A model generated the notes under the pieces. It was not told where the DNA came from, did no database searches, and saw only the letters and a program-made list of their open reading frames with translations. The position numbers and the translations under genes are program-made. Positions 1 through 7,817 of a stretch of DNA of 64,000 nucleotides are shown in pieces (the first letter of the stretch is position 1; each line of letters starts with the position of its first letter). The DNA comes from Bacteroidota bacterium. Lineage in GTDB: Bacteria; Bacteroidota; Bacteroidia; UKL13-3. Where the stretch lies: positions 62,001 to 126,000 of the forward strand of contig JAAFJM010000008.1 of the NCBI GenBank assembly GCA_013298895.1, read 5' to 3'.

Positions 1-1185
1 TTCGCGAGCTTTTTTAGCAGCAGCACGAGCTGTTGCAGCTAAAATTACTTTTTGAACAATCATTTTAGCCTCTTTTGGATTTTCTTCCAAATAGTTGGTT
101 AACATTTCGCCTACACATTGGTCAACAGCACCAGTAACATCACTATTACCAAGTTTAGTTTTGGTTTGACCTTCAAATTGAGGCTCTTGAACCTTAACCG
201 AAATAACACCTGTTAAACCTTCTCTAAAGTCATCACCTGAAATTTCGATTTTTACATTTTTTAACAAACCTTCTTTATCAGCATAAGCTTTTAAAGTACG
301 CGTTAAAGCACGTCTAAAACCAGCAACGTGAGTTCCTCCTTCAATGGTATTGATATTATTTACATATGAGTGTAAATTTTCCGTATAACCCGTATTGTAA
401 GTCATAGCAACTTCAACTGGAACACCATTTTTTTCACCTTCTACATAAATTGGTTCAGGAATAATTTTTTCTCTGGTTCCATCTAAATATAAAGCAAACT
501 CGCGTAATCCACCTTCGCTATGGAAAGTTTCTTCTTTAAATTTACCTTCTTCATCTGGACGTAAATCTTTTAAATGAATAGTAATACCTTTATTTAAAAA
601 AGATAATTCGCGCAAACGAGCAGCAATTGTATCGTATTTGTACTCTAGTGTAGTAAAAATGCTTCCATCAGGTTCAAAATAAACAGTTGTACCATTTTTT
701 TCAGTTTCACCAATTATCTTTACATCATACAATGGTTTGCCACAAGAGTATTCTTGTTGCCAAATTTTTCCATCACGATGCACAGTTGCACGTAACAGTG
801 TAGAAAGCGCATTCACACAACTAACACCCACACCATGCAAACCACCAGAAACTTTATAAGTATCTTTATCAAATTTACCACCTGCGTGTAAAACAGTCAT
901 TACCACTTCTAATGCCGATTTACCTTCTTTAGCATGCATGCCAGTAGGAATACCGCGTCCATCATCTTCAACTGTAATTGATTCGCCAGGATTAATAGTA
1001 ACTGTAATATTTTTACAATAGCCAGCTAAAGCCTCATCAATTGAGTTATCAACTACCTCGTAAACCAAATGGTGTAATCCACGCACCCCAACATCGCCTA
1101 TGTACATTGCAGGACGCTTACGCACTGCTTCTAAACCTTCTAATACCTGAATATTATCGGCTGAATAATTACTTTTATCTTCCAT
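1..1185 (-). CDS. gyrB: DNA gyrase subunit B, N-terminal part (runs off the left edge)
   Basis: Type II topoisomerase ATPase subunit, which with GyrA introduces negative supercoils. The start ATG is at 1183-1185 and 395 codons are present without a stop. The N-terminal GHKL ATPase is seen in full: the first residues lead into LEAVRKRPAMYIGD, then the ATP-binding DNSIDEA, DDGRGIP and GGLHGVGVSCVNALS motifs. The transducer domain follows with the conserved QTKTKLGNSDV lysine loop around residue 340. The C-terminal TOPRIM region and tail lie outside the window. The DNSIDEALAG and lysine-loop style fit GyrB, but ParE cannot be fully excluded without the C-terminus. The gene stands alone here, divergent from the next gene. 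Confidence 0.93.
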   Translation of the reverse strand, partial: MEDKSNYSADNIQVLEGLEAVRKRPAMYIGDVGVRGLHHLVYEVVDNSIDEALAGYCKNITVTINPGESITVEDDGRGIPTGMHAKEGKSALEVVMTVLHAGGKFDKDTYKVSGGLHGVGVSCVNALSTLLRATVHRDGKIWQQEYSCGKPLYDVKIIGETEKNGTTVYFEPDGSIFTTLEYKYDTIAARLRELSFLNKGITIHLKDLRPDEEGKFKEETFHSEGGLREFALYLDGTREKIIPEPIYVEGEKNGVPVEVAMTYNTGYTENLHSYVNNINTIEGGTHVAGFRRALTRTLKAYADKEGLLKNVKIEISGDDFREGLTGVISVKVQEPQFEGQTKTKLGNSDVTGAVDQCVGEMLTNYLEENPKEAKMIVQKVILAATARAAAKKARE

Positions 1186-1437
1186 CAAATTTATTTAAAA
1201 TATTTTAGTTTAAATAGTTTGTAAATATATATCAAAACGGCTTGTTTTCCTATTGTTTTAGGTTTTAATTGGCGGCTGTTTTTCCACAAATTATCACCGA
1301 TATTTTTTATTTATGAAATTTAAAATTAGAAGATTTTAAAGATTGAAAAATTTAATAAAATGAACAGTGTTTTAAAATATAGCAATTTGTAACTTATACT
1401 ATTGTTTTAAATTCCTATTTTATTTTTTTCAGTTTGT

Positions 1438-1445
1438 TATATTTG
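1438..1445 (+). promoter_or_regulatory. Candidate -7 box (TAnnTTTG), near-leaderless start
   Basis: TATATTTG matches the Bacteroidota -7 consensus TAnnTTTG and lies only six bases before the ATG of the BrkB-family gene, so the transcript would have almost no leader. I do not see a well-spaced -33 TTG. The rest of 1186-1437, between gyrB and this gene, is AT-rich with no other structure that I can support; the gyrB promoter must also lie there. Confidence 0.4.
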
Positions 1446-1451
1446 CATTAA

Positions 1452-2438
1452 ATGAAAAGAAACAAATTTTTAGAGACCAGACCTGTTAAATGGCTTTACC
1501 GCTTAACGCAAAGCACCTCATTTCCTGGTAACAAAAATATTTCATTATATGCTGTTTTAGAGTTTTTTGTGCGTTCTGTTTCTAAAAAAGACATCCAAAT
1601 GCGAAGCTCTGCACTTTCGTTTACTTTTTTCTTGGCATTATTTCCAACTGTAATTTTCTTTTTTACTGTAATTGCTTATTTACCAGTAAAACAAGATCAT
1701 GATAAGATTTTATTTTTTATATCTACCTTAATTCCTAAAAGTGCTTACGAAACCATAAAAGATACTTTGGAAGATATTTTAAAACATCAACGTGGTGATT
1801 TATTATCATTCGGTTTTTTATCTGCTATCTATTTTTCCACCAATGGATTTCATTCATTAATGAATTCGTTAAATAAATACAGCAATACTACTGAAACCAG
1901 ACCATTTTGGAAACAACGTATGGTAGCAATTGGTTTGGCTGTGTTTGTAGCTGTCACCATTTTTGTTTCGGTTACTTTAATTACAGGAGCAAGTTTTGGT
2001 ATAAAATGGCTTGATAAAAAAGATATTATAGCGCACTCCGTTGCTAAGTTTGGTTTGCAATCATTAAATTATTTGGTGGCTGCGGCCATTTGTTTAAGTA
2101 TTGTTTCGGCTATATTTTATTATGCACCAGCTAAGGTAAGGAAATGGAAATTTTTTTCAGCAGGGGCTTTATTTAGTTGTGCCATTATTTTAATTACCAC
2201 AACAGGTTTTTCGTTTTATGTAAATCATTTTAACGCTTATAATAAAGTGTATGGTTCCATTGGAGTTTTAATTGTTATAATGATGCTAATATACATCAAT
2301 ACCTTTATATTATTACTTGGTTACGAGCTTAACGTGGCTCTTGATGCTGCTAACGAACATTATAAAAAACAAAGTGCTTATTTGGCCAAGAAAAATAATA
2401 TTGTGGTGTATTTAGATGATACCATAAAAACAGAATGA
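1452..2438 (+). CDS. YihY/BrkB-family integral membrane protein
   Basis: A 328-residue inner-membrane protein of the YihY (virulence factor BrkB) family, often mislabelled RNase BN. The family signature is visible: an N-terminal cytoplasmic stretch with SSALSFTFFLALFPTVIF (first membrane helix), then about five further hydrophobic helices, and YGSIGVLIVIMMLIYIN near residue 270 followed by LLLGYELNVAL. Length is normal for the family. The molecular function of the family is not settled; permeability or transport roles have been proposed. Its last codons overlap the next gene by four bases (ATGA), indicating translational coupling with a thioesterase. Confidence 0.88.
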   Translation: MKRNKFLETRPVKWLYRLTQSTSFPGNKNISLYAVLEFFVRSVSKKDIQMRSSALSFTFFLALFPTVIFFFTVIAYLPVKQDHDKILFFISTLIPKSAYETIKDTLEDILKHQRGDLLSFGFLSAIYFSTNGFHSLMNSLNKYSNTTETRPFWKQRMVAIGLAVFVAVTIFVSVTLITGASFGIKWLDKKDIIAHSVAKFGLQSLNYLVAAAICLSIVSAIFYYAPAKVRKWKFFSAGALFSCAIILITTTGFSFYVNHFNAYNKVYGSIGVLIVIMMLIYINTFILLLGYELNVALDAANEHYKKQSAYLAKKNNIVVYLDDTIKTE

Positions 2439-2830
2439 TAGATGATTTATTTGAAGTAGGAAGTACCAAAACATTTACCAAAATAGTTTTAAATGAAGAT
2501 TGTGCTTCGTTTGAAAGTGGAAATGTGCACCCAGTTTATGCCACTTTTGCTTTAGGGCGCGATGCCGAATGGGCTTGTAGGTTATTTGTATTGGAAATGA
2601 AGGAAGCTCACGAAGAAGGAATTGGTACTTTTTTAACCATTAACCATAAAAGTCCTGCCTTAGTTGGTTCAACCGTTGTTATAACAGCCACTGTAAAGAG
2701 CATTCAAAAAAACGAAATCATTTGCATGTATAAGGTACAAGTAGGCGATAGAATTATTGCCGAAGGCGAGCAAGGTCAAAAAATTATTGCCAAACAAAAG
2801 TTGGATGCTCTATTTGATAGTTTGAAGTAA
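2435..2830 (+). CDS. FlK-type hotdog thioesterase
   Basis: A 131-residue single hotdog domain like fluoroacetyl-CoA thioesterase FlK. By eye the FlK catalytic triad spacing is preserved: Thr37, Glu45 and His71 (FlK Thr42, Glu50, His76, the same intervals of 8 and 26). This supports an acyl-CoA thioesterase. Fluoroacetyl-CoA itself is unlikely as substrate; family members outside fluoroacetate producers are mostly uncharacterised acyl-CoA hydrolases. The start overlaps the BrkB-family stop by ATGA, so the two are co-translated. Confidence 0.82.
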   Translation: MIDDLFEVGSTKTFTKIVLNEDCASFESGNVHPVYATFALGRDAEWACRLFVLEMKEAHEEGIGTFLTINHKSPALVGSTVVITATVKSIQKNEIICMYKVQVGDRIIAEGEQGQKIIAKQKLDALFDSLK

Positions 2831-2832
2831 TA

Positions 2833-2947
2833 GCCACAGATTCCGCAGATTTTAATGATTCTAAATTAACTTTTTACTTAAACACTCCACAACTTTAACA
2901 CTTCGAACTTTTATTACTTCGCACTTTTGTCATTCCCCACTTCGCAC
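2833..2947. repeat. Degenerate intergenic repeat tract
   Basis: Begins with a 'cacagattccgcagatttt' unit of the type found scattered through many Bacteroidota intergenic regions, followed by stuttering units such as 'aacacttcgaacttt', 'attacttcgcactttt' and 'ccacttcgcactcac'. No gene is visible. It separates two convergent transcription units. Related stuttering text occurs at 21068-21164 and 50330-50645. Confidence 0.5.
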
Positions 2948-2952
2948 TCACA

Positions 2953-3357
2953 TTACATAATCAAAATGCCATTTTTATCAATGATGTTGATATGACTTAA
3001 TCGGCTTTTTTGAATGGTATTTTCCACAAAAATAAACTTACGGTCATATATTTTTCCATCTAGGTAAAAGCTAACCCAATACTCGTTATTTAATATAAAC
3101 ACATCTTCGTGAATGGCTTCAATTTTACCATAGTCCAAAGCATCAATTTCTTTTAAAAAATGGCGTAAAGCACTTGTTTTAACATCTTCGTCATCTATGG
3201 TTCCGTATCCTTTGCTGCTTACCAATACACCACTAATCAAAGCGTTGTTGAAGTTAATTAAATATACATTCCATACATGTGCTCCCTCTTCATTGAGTTC
3301 ATAAACTGCGGCTACACCAACTCCATCAAATTCTGGTTCTATTATATCTTTAAGCAT
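2953..3357 (-). CDS. Conserved hypothetical protein, partner of GSCFA protein
   Basis: A 134-residue soluble acidic protein of mixed alpha/beta predicted character, without a signal peptide or membrane segment. I do not recognise a characterised domain. Its start overlaps the end of the GSCFA gene by eight bases, so the two are co-transcribed and probably coupled. The downstream end abuts a degenerate repeat tract and converges on the thioesterase gene. The function is unknown. Confidence 0.75.
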   Translation of the reverse strand: MLKDIIEPEFDGVGVAAVYELNEEGAHVWNVYLINFNNALISGVLVSSKGYGTIDDEDVKTSALRHFLKEIDALDYGKIEAIHEDVFILNNEYWVSFYLDGKIYDRKFIFVENTIQKSRLSHINIIDKNGILIM

Positions 3358-4312
3358 GTTTTTCTAATTTTAAAAATGGATATTTTTCCATTAAATTTTG
3401 GCGCAAATTAAGGATTTGTTCTTCAAATTTTTTATAACTTAAACTGTCGGTATGCAAAGGTTTGTGATTGGTTAACAAGATGTATTTTTCAAAGTCTACA
3501 ATAAATTGTTTAGTTGGTTCTGTTAAACAAGTATTTACAAATTTTTGCCAAACGTAATCAATAGCTAATTCATTTGGGTGCACTAAATCGGCCTTGTAAA
3601 ACCTATAATCGCGCAATTCATCCATCACAATTTCGTACGCAGGAAAATAAAAACAATCAGTAGGGTGTTGATTAATAATATTGTAAACTAATTGGTGTAA
3701 AACAGCTTTGCTTACATTATTTTCATACAAACCATCGCGCACATATCGCACAGGACTCACGGAAAAAAGTATTTTTATATTTGGATTTACTGCCTTTAGC
3801 TTGATATAAAAATTCTCAAATTCAGCATTTAAGTAATGGGTGTTTAAAAGAATTTTGTTAAACAATTTCCTATCCATTTTATGGTTATTAGCTACTATTT
3901 CGTTAGTGGGTTCATATTTATAAACCCATGCAGAACCAAAGGTAATAAACAAGTAATCAGCTTTTAATAATGCTTGGTGAGCATTGCTTATAGAGTTATT
4001 TATTTTATCTAAAACTTGTTGTTTGTTAGCGCCCGAAAAACTGCCATGGTGCTGCATGCTGTGCCATAATCCATCAAATTGAACCAACTGACTTGCTGTT
4101 AAATTATTGTTAGCTAAATAACTAGTTAACTGCATAAAAATAGAGCTAGGGTTAAACACTATTCCATTAGGATTTACCAATATGTTGAACTGAAATTGCT
4201 GTAGTTTTTGAGCAATGTTTTCAGCAAAACACGAACCAATGCTGAGTATGTTATTGCTAATGTTTATCGGCTCTAAAAGCGGTTTTGGATTGTAATCTAA
4301 TTGTAATTTCAT
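3350..4312 (-). CDS. GSCFA domain protein (SGNH-like hydrolase family)
   Basis: A 320-residue protein carrying the family-naming motif at residues 26-30 in LSIGSCFAENIAQKL. The Ser of this block resembles the nucleophile position of SGNH/GDSL esterases, and a late VHPNELAIDYVW segment supplies a candidate catalytic Asp/His pair (DLVHP) as in that superfamily. TFGSAWVY in the middle is also typical of GSCFA members. No signal peptide is seen, so it is probably cytoplasmic. The substrate is unknown. It leads a two-gene unit with the 134-residue protein downstream. Confidence 0.85.
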   Translation of the reverse strand: MKLQLDYNPKPLLEPINISNNILSIGSCFAENIAQKLQQFQFNILVNPNGIVFNPSSIFMQLTSYLANNNLTASQLVQFDGLWHSMQHHGSFSGANKQQVLDKINNSISNAHQALLKADYLFITFGSAWVYKYEPTNEIVANNHKMDRKLFNKILLNTHYLNAEFENFYIKLKAVNPNIKILFSVSPVRYVRDGLYENNVSKAVLHQLVYNIINQHPTDCFYFPAYEIVMDELRDYRFYKADLVHPNELAIDYVWQKFVNTCLTEPTKQFIVDFEKYILLTNHKPLHTDSLSYKKFEEQILNLRQNLMEKYPFLKLEKHA

Positions 4313-4494
4313 TTGTTTATAGAAACAAGCTAAACCTAAAAGTAAACCTATACGTTAATTGTATTAATTAATTGTAAACTTCTTGCTTGTTTATTGTTCA
4401 AATTTATACAATTAACAAGTGTTTAAAAGTTTATTGCCAAATTTAATTGATATAACTACATTTTTGATAAACACACTTTAACTGAAATACGATT

Positions 4495-5925
4495 ATGGCT
4501 AAGAAAACGATTGCAAAAAAAGCTGTTAAAAAAGTTGCAGCTAAAAAAATTCCCTCAAAAAAAGTAAGTGCTAAAAAAGCTGTTTCGGTTAATAAAACTG
4601 AACCTCAAAAGAAAATTTTTGTATTAGATACATCAGTTATTTTATTTGACCATAATGCCATAAAAAATTTTCAAGAGCACAATGTGGCCATACCAATTAC
4701 GGTGCTTGAAGAATTGGATAATTTTAAAAAAGGAAATGACACCATCAACTTTGAAGCACGCGAGTTTATAAGGTATTTAGATAAACTTTCTGGCCAATAC
4801 ACCATTCAGAATTGGATGCCAATTAACGGGCCTAAGCGCGGAAACTTTAGGGTAATCATGAACGAAAAACCTAAAAGTATTGATGCGCAAATTGTATTTG
4901 GTGAAAGAAAAGCAGACCATAAAATTATTAATGCAGCCATAGTAATGAAGGAAGAAAATCCTGATTGTAAAGTGGTATTGATTACTAAAGATGTAAACCT
5001 ACGTTTAAAAGCAAAATCGCTTAATCTATTAGCCGAGGATTACGAAACAGGTAAGATCAAGAACTTAGAAGGATTGTATTCGGGTAACTCCATTATTGAA
5101 AAAGTAAAATCAACTATTATTGATGAAATATATGCTAAAGGATTAATCAATTATGAGTTTGTAATGAAAAAGAAACCAAGGGCGAATCATTATTTTATTT
5201 TAAAAAATGAACGCAGTTCGGTATTGTGTTATTACGAAGCAGAAACCGAAAATTTGGTGAGGGTTGATAAGCAAAACGGGCATGGAATTAAGCCTAGAAA
5301 TGCAGAACAAGCCTTTGCATTAAATGCCATTTTAAATCCTAAAGTTAGTTTGGTTACCATACAAGGTATGGCTGGGACAGGTAAAACTTTATTGGCATTG
5401 GCAGGAGCTTTACATCAACGTTCTGATTATCGACAAATATATTTGGCAAGGCCAATTATTCCGCTTGGTAACCGCGATATTGGTTATTTACCTGGCGATA
5501 TCAAATCAAAGATAAATCCTTACATGGAACCGCTTTGGGATAATTTAAAAATGATTCAAAATCAATGGAAAGAAACTGATAAGGAATACCAAAAATTAAC
5601 CGAAATGGTAAACAATGAAAAGATTGTTATTTCGCCACTGGCTTATATACGTGGTAGGAGTTTGTCGAATATTATTTTTATAATTGATGAAGCGCAAAAC
5701 CTTACTCCGCTTGAGGTAAGAACTATAATAACTAGGGCAGGAGAGGGCACTAAAATTATTTTTACTGGTGATATTCATCAAATAGATACACCTTATTTGG
5801 ATTCACAATCAAATGGACTTTCGTACTTAATGGATAGAATAAAAGATAATAGCATGTATGCACATATCACGCTAGAAAAAGGCGAGAGAAGCGAGCTTGC
5901 CAACTTAGCCAATGAGTTTTTGTAA
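4495..5925 (+). CDS. PIN-PhoH family ATPase/ribonuclease with lysine-rich tail
   Basis: A 476-residue fusion. Residues 1-38 are Lys/Ala-rich AKK repeats like a histone-H1 or nucleoid-protein tail. Residues 40-190 form a PIN domain (VLDTSVILFD, LEELDNFK, later ITKDVNLRLKA) with the acidic metal-binding residues of a ribonuclease. Residues 260-476 form a PhoH-type RecA-fold ATPase with Walker A GMAGTGKT and Walker B FIIDEAQN. PIN-PhoH proteins are known as RNA helicase/ribonucleases. The basic tail is the unusual part and probably binds nucleic acid. The gene stands alone, followed by a repeat cluster. Confidence 0.9.
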   Translation: MAKKTIAKKAVKKVAAKKIPSKKVSAKKAVSVNKTEPQKKIFVLDTSVILFDHNAIKNFQEHNVAIPITVLEELDNFKKGNDTINFEAREFIRYLDKLSGQYTIQNWMPINGPKRGNFRVIMNEKPKSIDAQIVFGERKADHKIINAAIVMKEENPDCKVVLITKDVNLRLKAKSLNLLAEDYETGKIKNLEGLYSGNSIIEKVKSTIIDEIYAKGLINYEFVMKKKPRANHYFILKNERSSVLCYYEAETENLVRVDKQNGHGIKPRNAEQAFALNAILNPKVSLVTIQGMAGTGKTLLALAGALHQRSDYRQIYLARPIIPLGNRDIGYLPGDIKSKINPYMEPLWDNLKMIQNQWKETDKEYQKLTEMVNNEKIVISPLAYIRGRSLSNIIFIIDEAQNLTPLEVRTIITRAGEGTKIIFTGDIHQIDTPYLDSQSNGLSYLMDRIKDNSMYAHITLEKGERSELANLANEFL

Positions 5926-5940
5926 TTAATGTGAAAATAA

Positions 5941-6014
5941 GGTCGTCCCTACGGGACTTTGTTAATTCCATTGATTTCTTTCTAGCATAAGTTCGCCTCT
6001 ACGAGGCTTTATTT
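5941..6014 (+). repeat. Palindrome-rich repeat, copy 1 (REP-like)
   Basis: A 74-bp unit containing GTCCCTACGGGAC at its start and CGCCTCTACGAGGC at its end, each a short imperfect palindrome. It matches 6161-6234 at 72 of 74 positions by eye. It lies directly downstream of the PIN-PhoH stop and upstream of a Y1 transposase remnant, the arrangement of REP elements beside a RAYT. Confidence 0.8.
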
Positions 6015-6077
6015 TCCTTTAATTATTTTTGTATTTCTTTCTTAATAAATTATTGTATTGAATATTATTATAAATGA

Positions 6078-6149
6078 ATAATCCCGTAGGGATTAACTTA
6101 TGGTAGAAAAGGTTACTTCCAGAAAATTAAGCCCTGTAAGGGCGACCTT
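6078..6149 (-). repeat. Diverged inverted copy of the REP-like repeat
   Basis: Read on the minus strand this segment aligns over its whole length with the 74-bp repeats on either side: GGTCGCCCTTACAGGGCTT at one end, CATAAGTTAATCCCTACGGG at the other, with a diverged middle. It is therefore an older inverted copy placed between two nearly identical direct copies. The whole gap between the PhoH and transposase genes is made of these units plus AT-rich spacer. Confidence 0.65.
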
Positions 6150-6160
6150 ATTCTGTGATT

Positions 6161-6234
6161 GGTCGACCCTACGGGACTTTGTTAATTCCATTGATTTCTT
6201 TCTAACATAAGTTCGCCTCTACGAGGCTTTATTT
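6161..6234 (+). repeat. Palindrome-rich repeat, copy 2 (REP-like)
   Basis: Second direct copy of the 74-bp unit, differing from 5941-6014 at only two positions by eye. It ends about 50 bases before the transposase start codon. Near-identity with copy 1 suggests recent duplication or movement. Confidence 0.8.
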
Positions 6235-6286
6235 CTTGTTTAATTATCAAATTTTATTATAATTGAAATAACAAATTTGTTAAACA

Positions 6287-6747
6287 ATGGCTAACACTTA
6301 TTCTCAATTAAATATTCATTGTGTATTTGCGGTAAAAGGTCGCGAGAACTTAATCACTGCTAATTTTCGTGATGATTTACATCGTTATATGTCTGGTGTT
6401 TTGAAGAATGATGGGTCTTATCCTCTTGCGGTTAATGGTTGGAAAGATCACGTTCATGTTTTTTTGAATTGCCTGTTACACTTAGTGTTTCTAAACAAAT
6501 GCAAATGTTAAAATCAACTTCTTCAAAATGGATTAACGACAATCAATTAGTTAAAGGCAAATTTGGTTGGCAAGAAGGTTATGGAGCTTTTTCATATTCT
6601 CATTCGCAACGCGATGACGTGATTAAGTATATTATTAATCAAGAACAGCATCATAAAAATCAAACTTTTAAGGAAGAATATTTAGGATTACTAAAAAAGT
6701 TTAATATTGATTTTGACGTTAAATATGTATTTGAATTTTTTGAATAA
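6287..6747 (+). pseudogene. IS200-like Y1 transposase (REP-associated type), frameshifted
   Basis: The first part, from ATG 6287, starts MANTYSQLNIHCVFAVKGRE and reaches the HUH metal-binding motif DHVHVF. The frame then breaks in a run of seven T (6459-6465); one extra T would join it to the second frame, which ends at 6747 with SSKWIND, GKFGWQEGYGAFSYSHS and the catalytic-tyrosine region VIKYIINQEQHH. Joined, the protein is about 152 residues, the usual length of IS200-like or RAYT transposases, which cut single-stranded DNA through a 5'-phosphotyrosine. Either it is inactivated, or the homopolymer is misread in the assembly. The palindromic repeats upstream suggest a RAYT-like resident rather than a plain IS. 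Confidence 0.88.
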
Positions 6748-6755
6748 TAATCAAT

Positions 6756-7817
6756 CTACTTTTCAAGGATGATTTTGCTCCATGCAAAGTCATCCTTTTT
6801 TATTTTCCAAATAAATCCATCTAAAACATAATGAACTATTTGAGGTAATGAAAGCAGCGGTACCAACCAAGTTAAATGAACTGAAAAATCGTATTTACCA
6901 AACTGGTAAAAAACACTGAAAAAACCTTTGTTTTCGTTCCAAACCATTGCATCCCACAAACCTTCTTCTACATAACCTAATACCAAAACAATTCCGATAA
7001 AAAGTATAATACCATGCAGGCTAAAAATAAGTTTATAGCTGCTATTATTGCTTTGTTTTATGGATGTTTTTCGTCCCCAAGCCCACACCAATGCCATGTA
7101 TGGTATGCCATGAGCCACCACATTTAACAAGGTGAAAATCAAATCGGAATTGAAATACACAATGCCAAAATACCATGAAAGTACTGTTCCTAAAATAACA
7201 CCATTCTTAGGTACATTCACATATTTGTGTTTAACTAAAACCCAAATTTCTTTAGCTAAATAAGCTATAATTATAAGGTAATAAATAACAAATAAATAAG
7301 GCAAAATATTTTGAAAAGGAATAAAATAAAAATCGTCATCCACAAACCAATTAAAGTTTTTCAGGCCGCTTAAATGCCAATAAATAATGGGAAAAATGGT
7401 GGATGTGTAAATGCATAAAGTATCGAGCCAAGCATGTTGATTAATGGCATTTTTACTGTATAATCTTATAAAACCATATTGCTGCCTGATGAAATGATAA
7501 ACAGCTAAATAAGCTAGTACTCTCCAAAAATAAACTTGTCCAAATGAGCATAAAATAACACCAATTGCAAAGCATAAAACAGGAATGGCTTTTAGCAAAA
7601 TGCTATGAATAACAATTGCATTTTTATCGAAATAAGTGCGGTATAAAGTGGTGTACACATGCGATACATCAATACACAAAACCAATGCTACCCACCAAGC
7701 CAATGAAACAGTTCCATCTTTAGGTAAAAACATGCTAATAAACAATGCCACAAATGGTGGTGCGATGATAAACAAAGTATCAAAAAAACGGTTGTATATC
7801 CACGGTTGTTTAGGCAT
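6756..7817 (-). CDS. Polytopic membrane protein with conserved-looking histidines
   Basis: A 353-residue protein with roughly nine hydrophobic helices. Histidines and aromatic residues lie near membrane borders in motifs such as DVSHVYTTLYRTYFD, YHFIRQQYGFIRLY, VVAHGIPYMALVWAWGR and HYVLDGFIWK, a pattern reminiscent of metal-dependent membrane oxygenases or desaturase-like proteins (Brp/Blh-like), though I cannot assign it to one. Its start overlaps the end of the flavin oxidoreductase gene by eight bases, placing it last in the SpeD/DUF4178/SpeE-like operon. The function is unknown; a membrane enzyme acting with the flavoprotein is an inference from coupling. Confidence 0.75.
   Translation of the reverse strand: MPKQPWIYNRFFDTLFIIAPPFVALFISMFLPKDGTVSLAWWVALVLCIDVSHVYTTLYRTYFDKNAIVIHSILLKAIPVLCFAIGVILCSFGQVYFWRVLAYLAVYHFIRQQYGFIRLYSKNAINQHAWLDTLCIYTSTIFPIIYWHLSGLKNFNWFVDDDFYFIPFQNILPYLFVIYYLIIIAYLAKEIWVLVKHKYVNVPKNGVILGTVLSWYFGIVYFNSDLIFTLLNVVAHGIPYMALVWAWGRKTSIKQSNNSSYKLIFSLHGIILFIGIVLVLGYVEEGLWDAMVWNENKGFFSVFYQFGKYDFSVHLTWLVPLLSLPQIVHYVLDGFIWKIKKDDFAWSKIILEK

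Noticed and set aside
5941-6234. Spaced repeats resembling a CRISPR array
   Set aside because: Only two good copies of 74 bp, with an inverted diverged copy between them, no regular spacers and no cas genes; REP-like elements explain it better.
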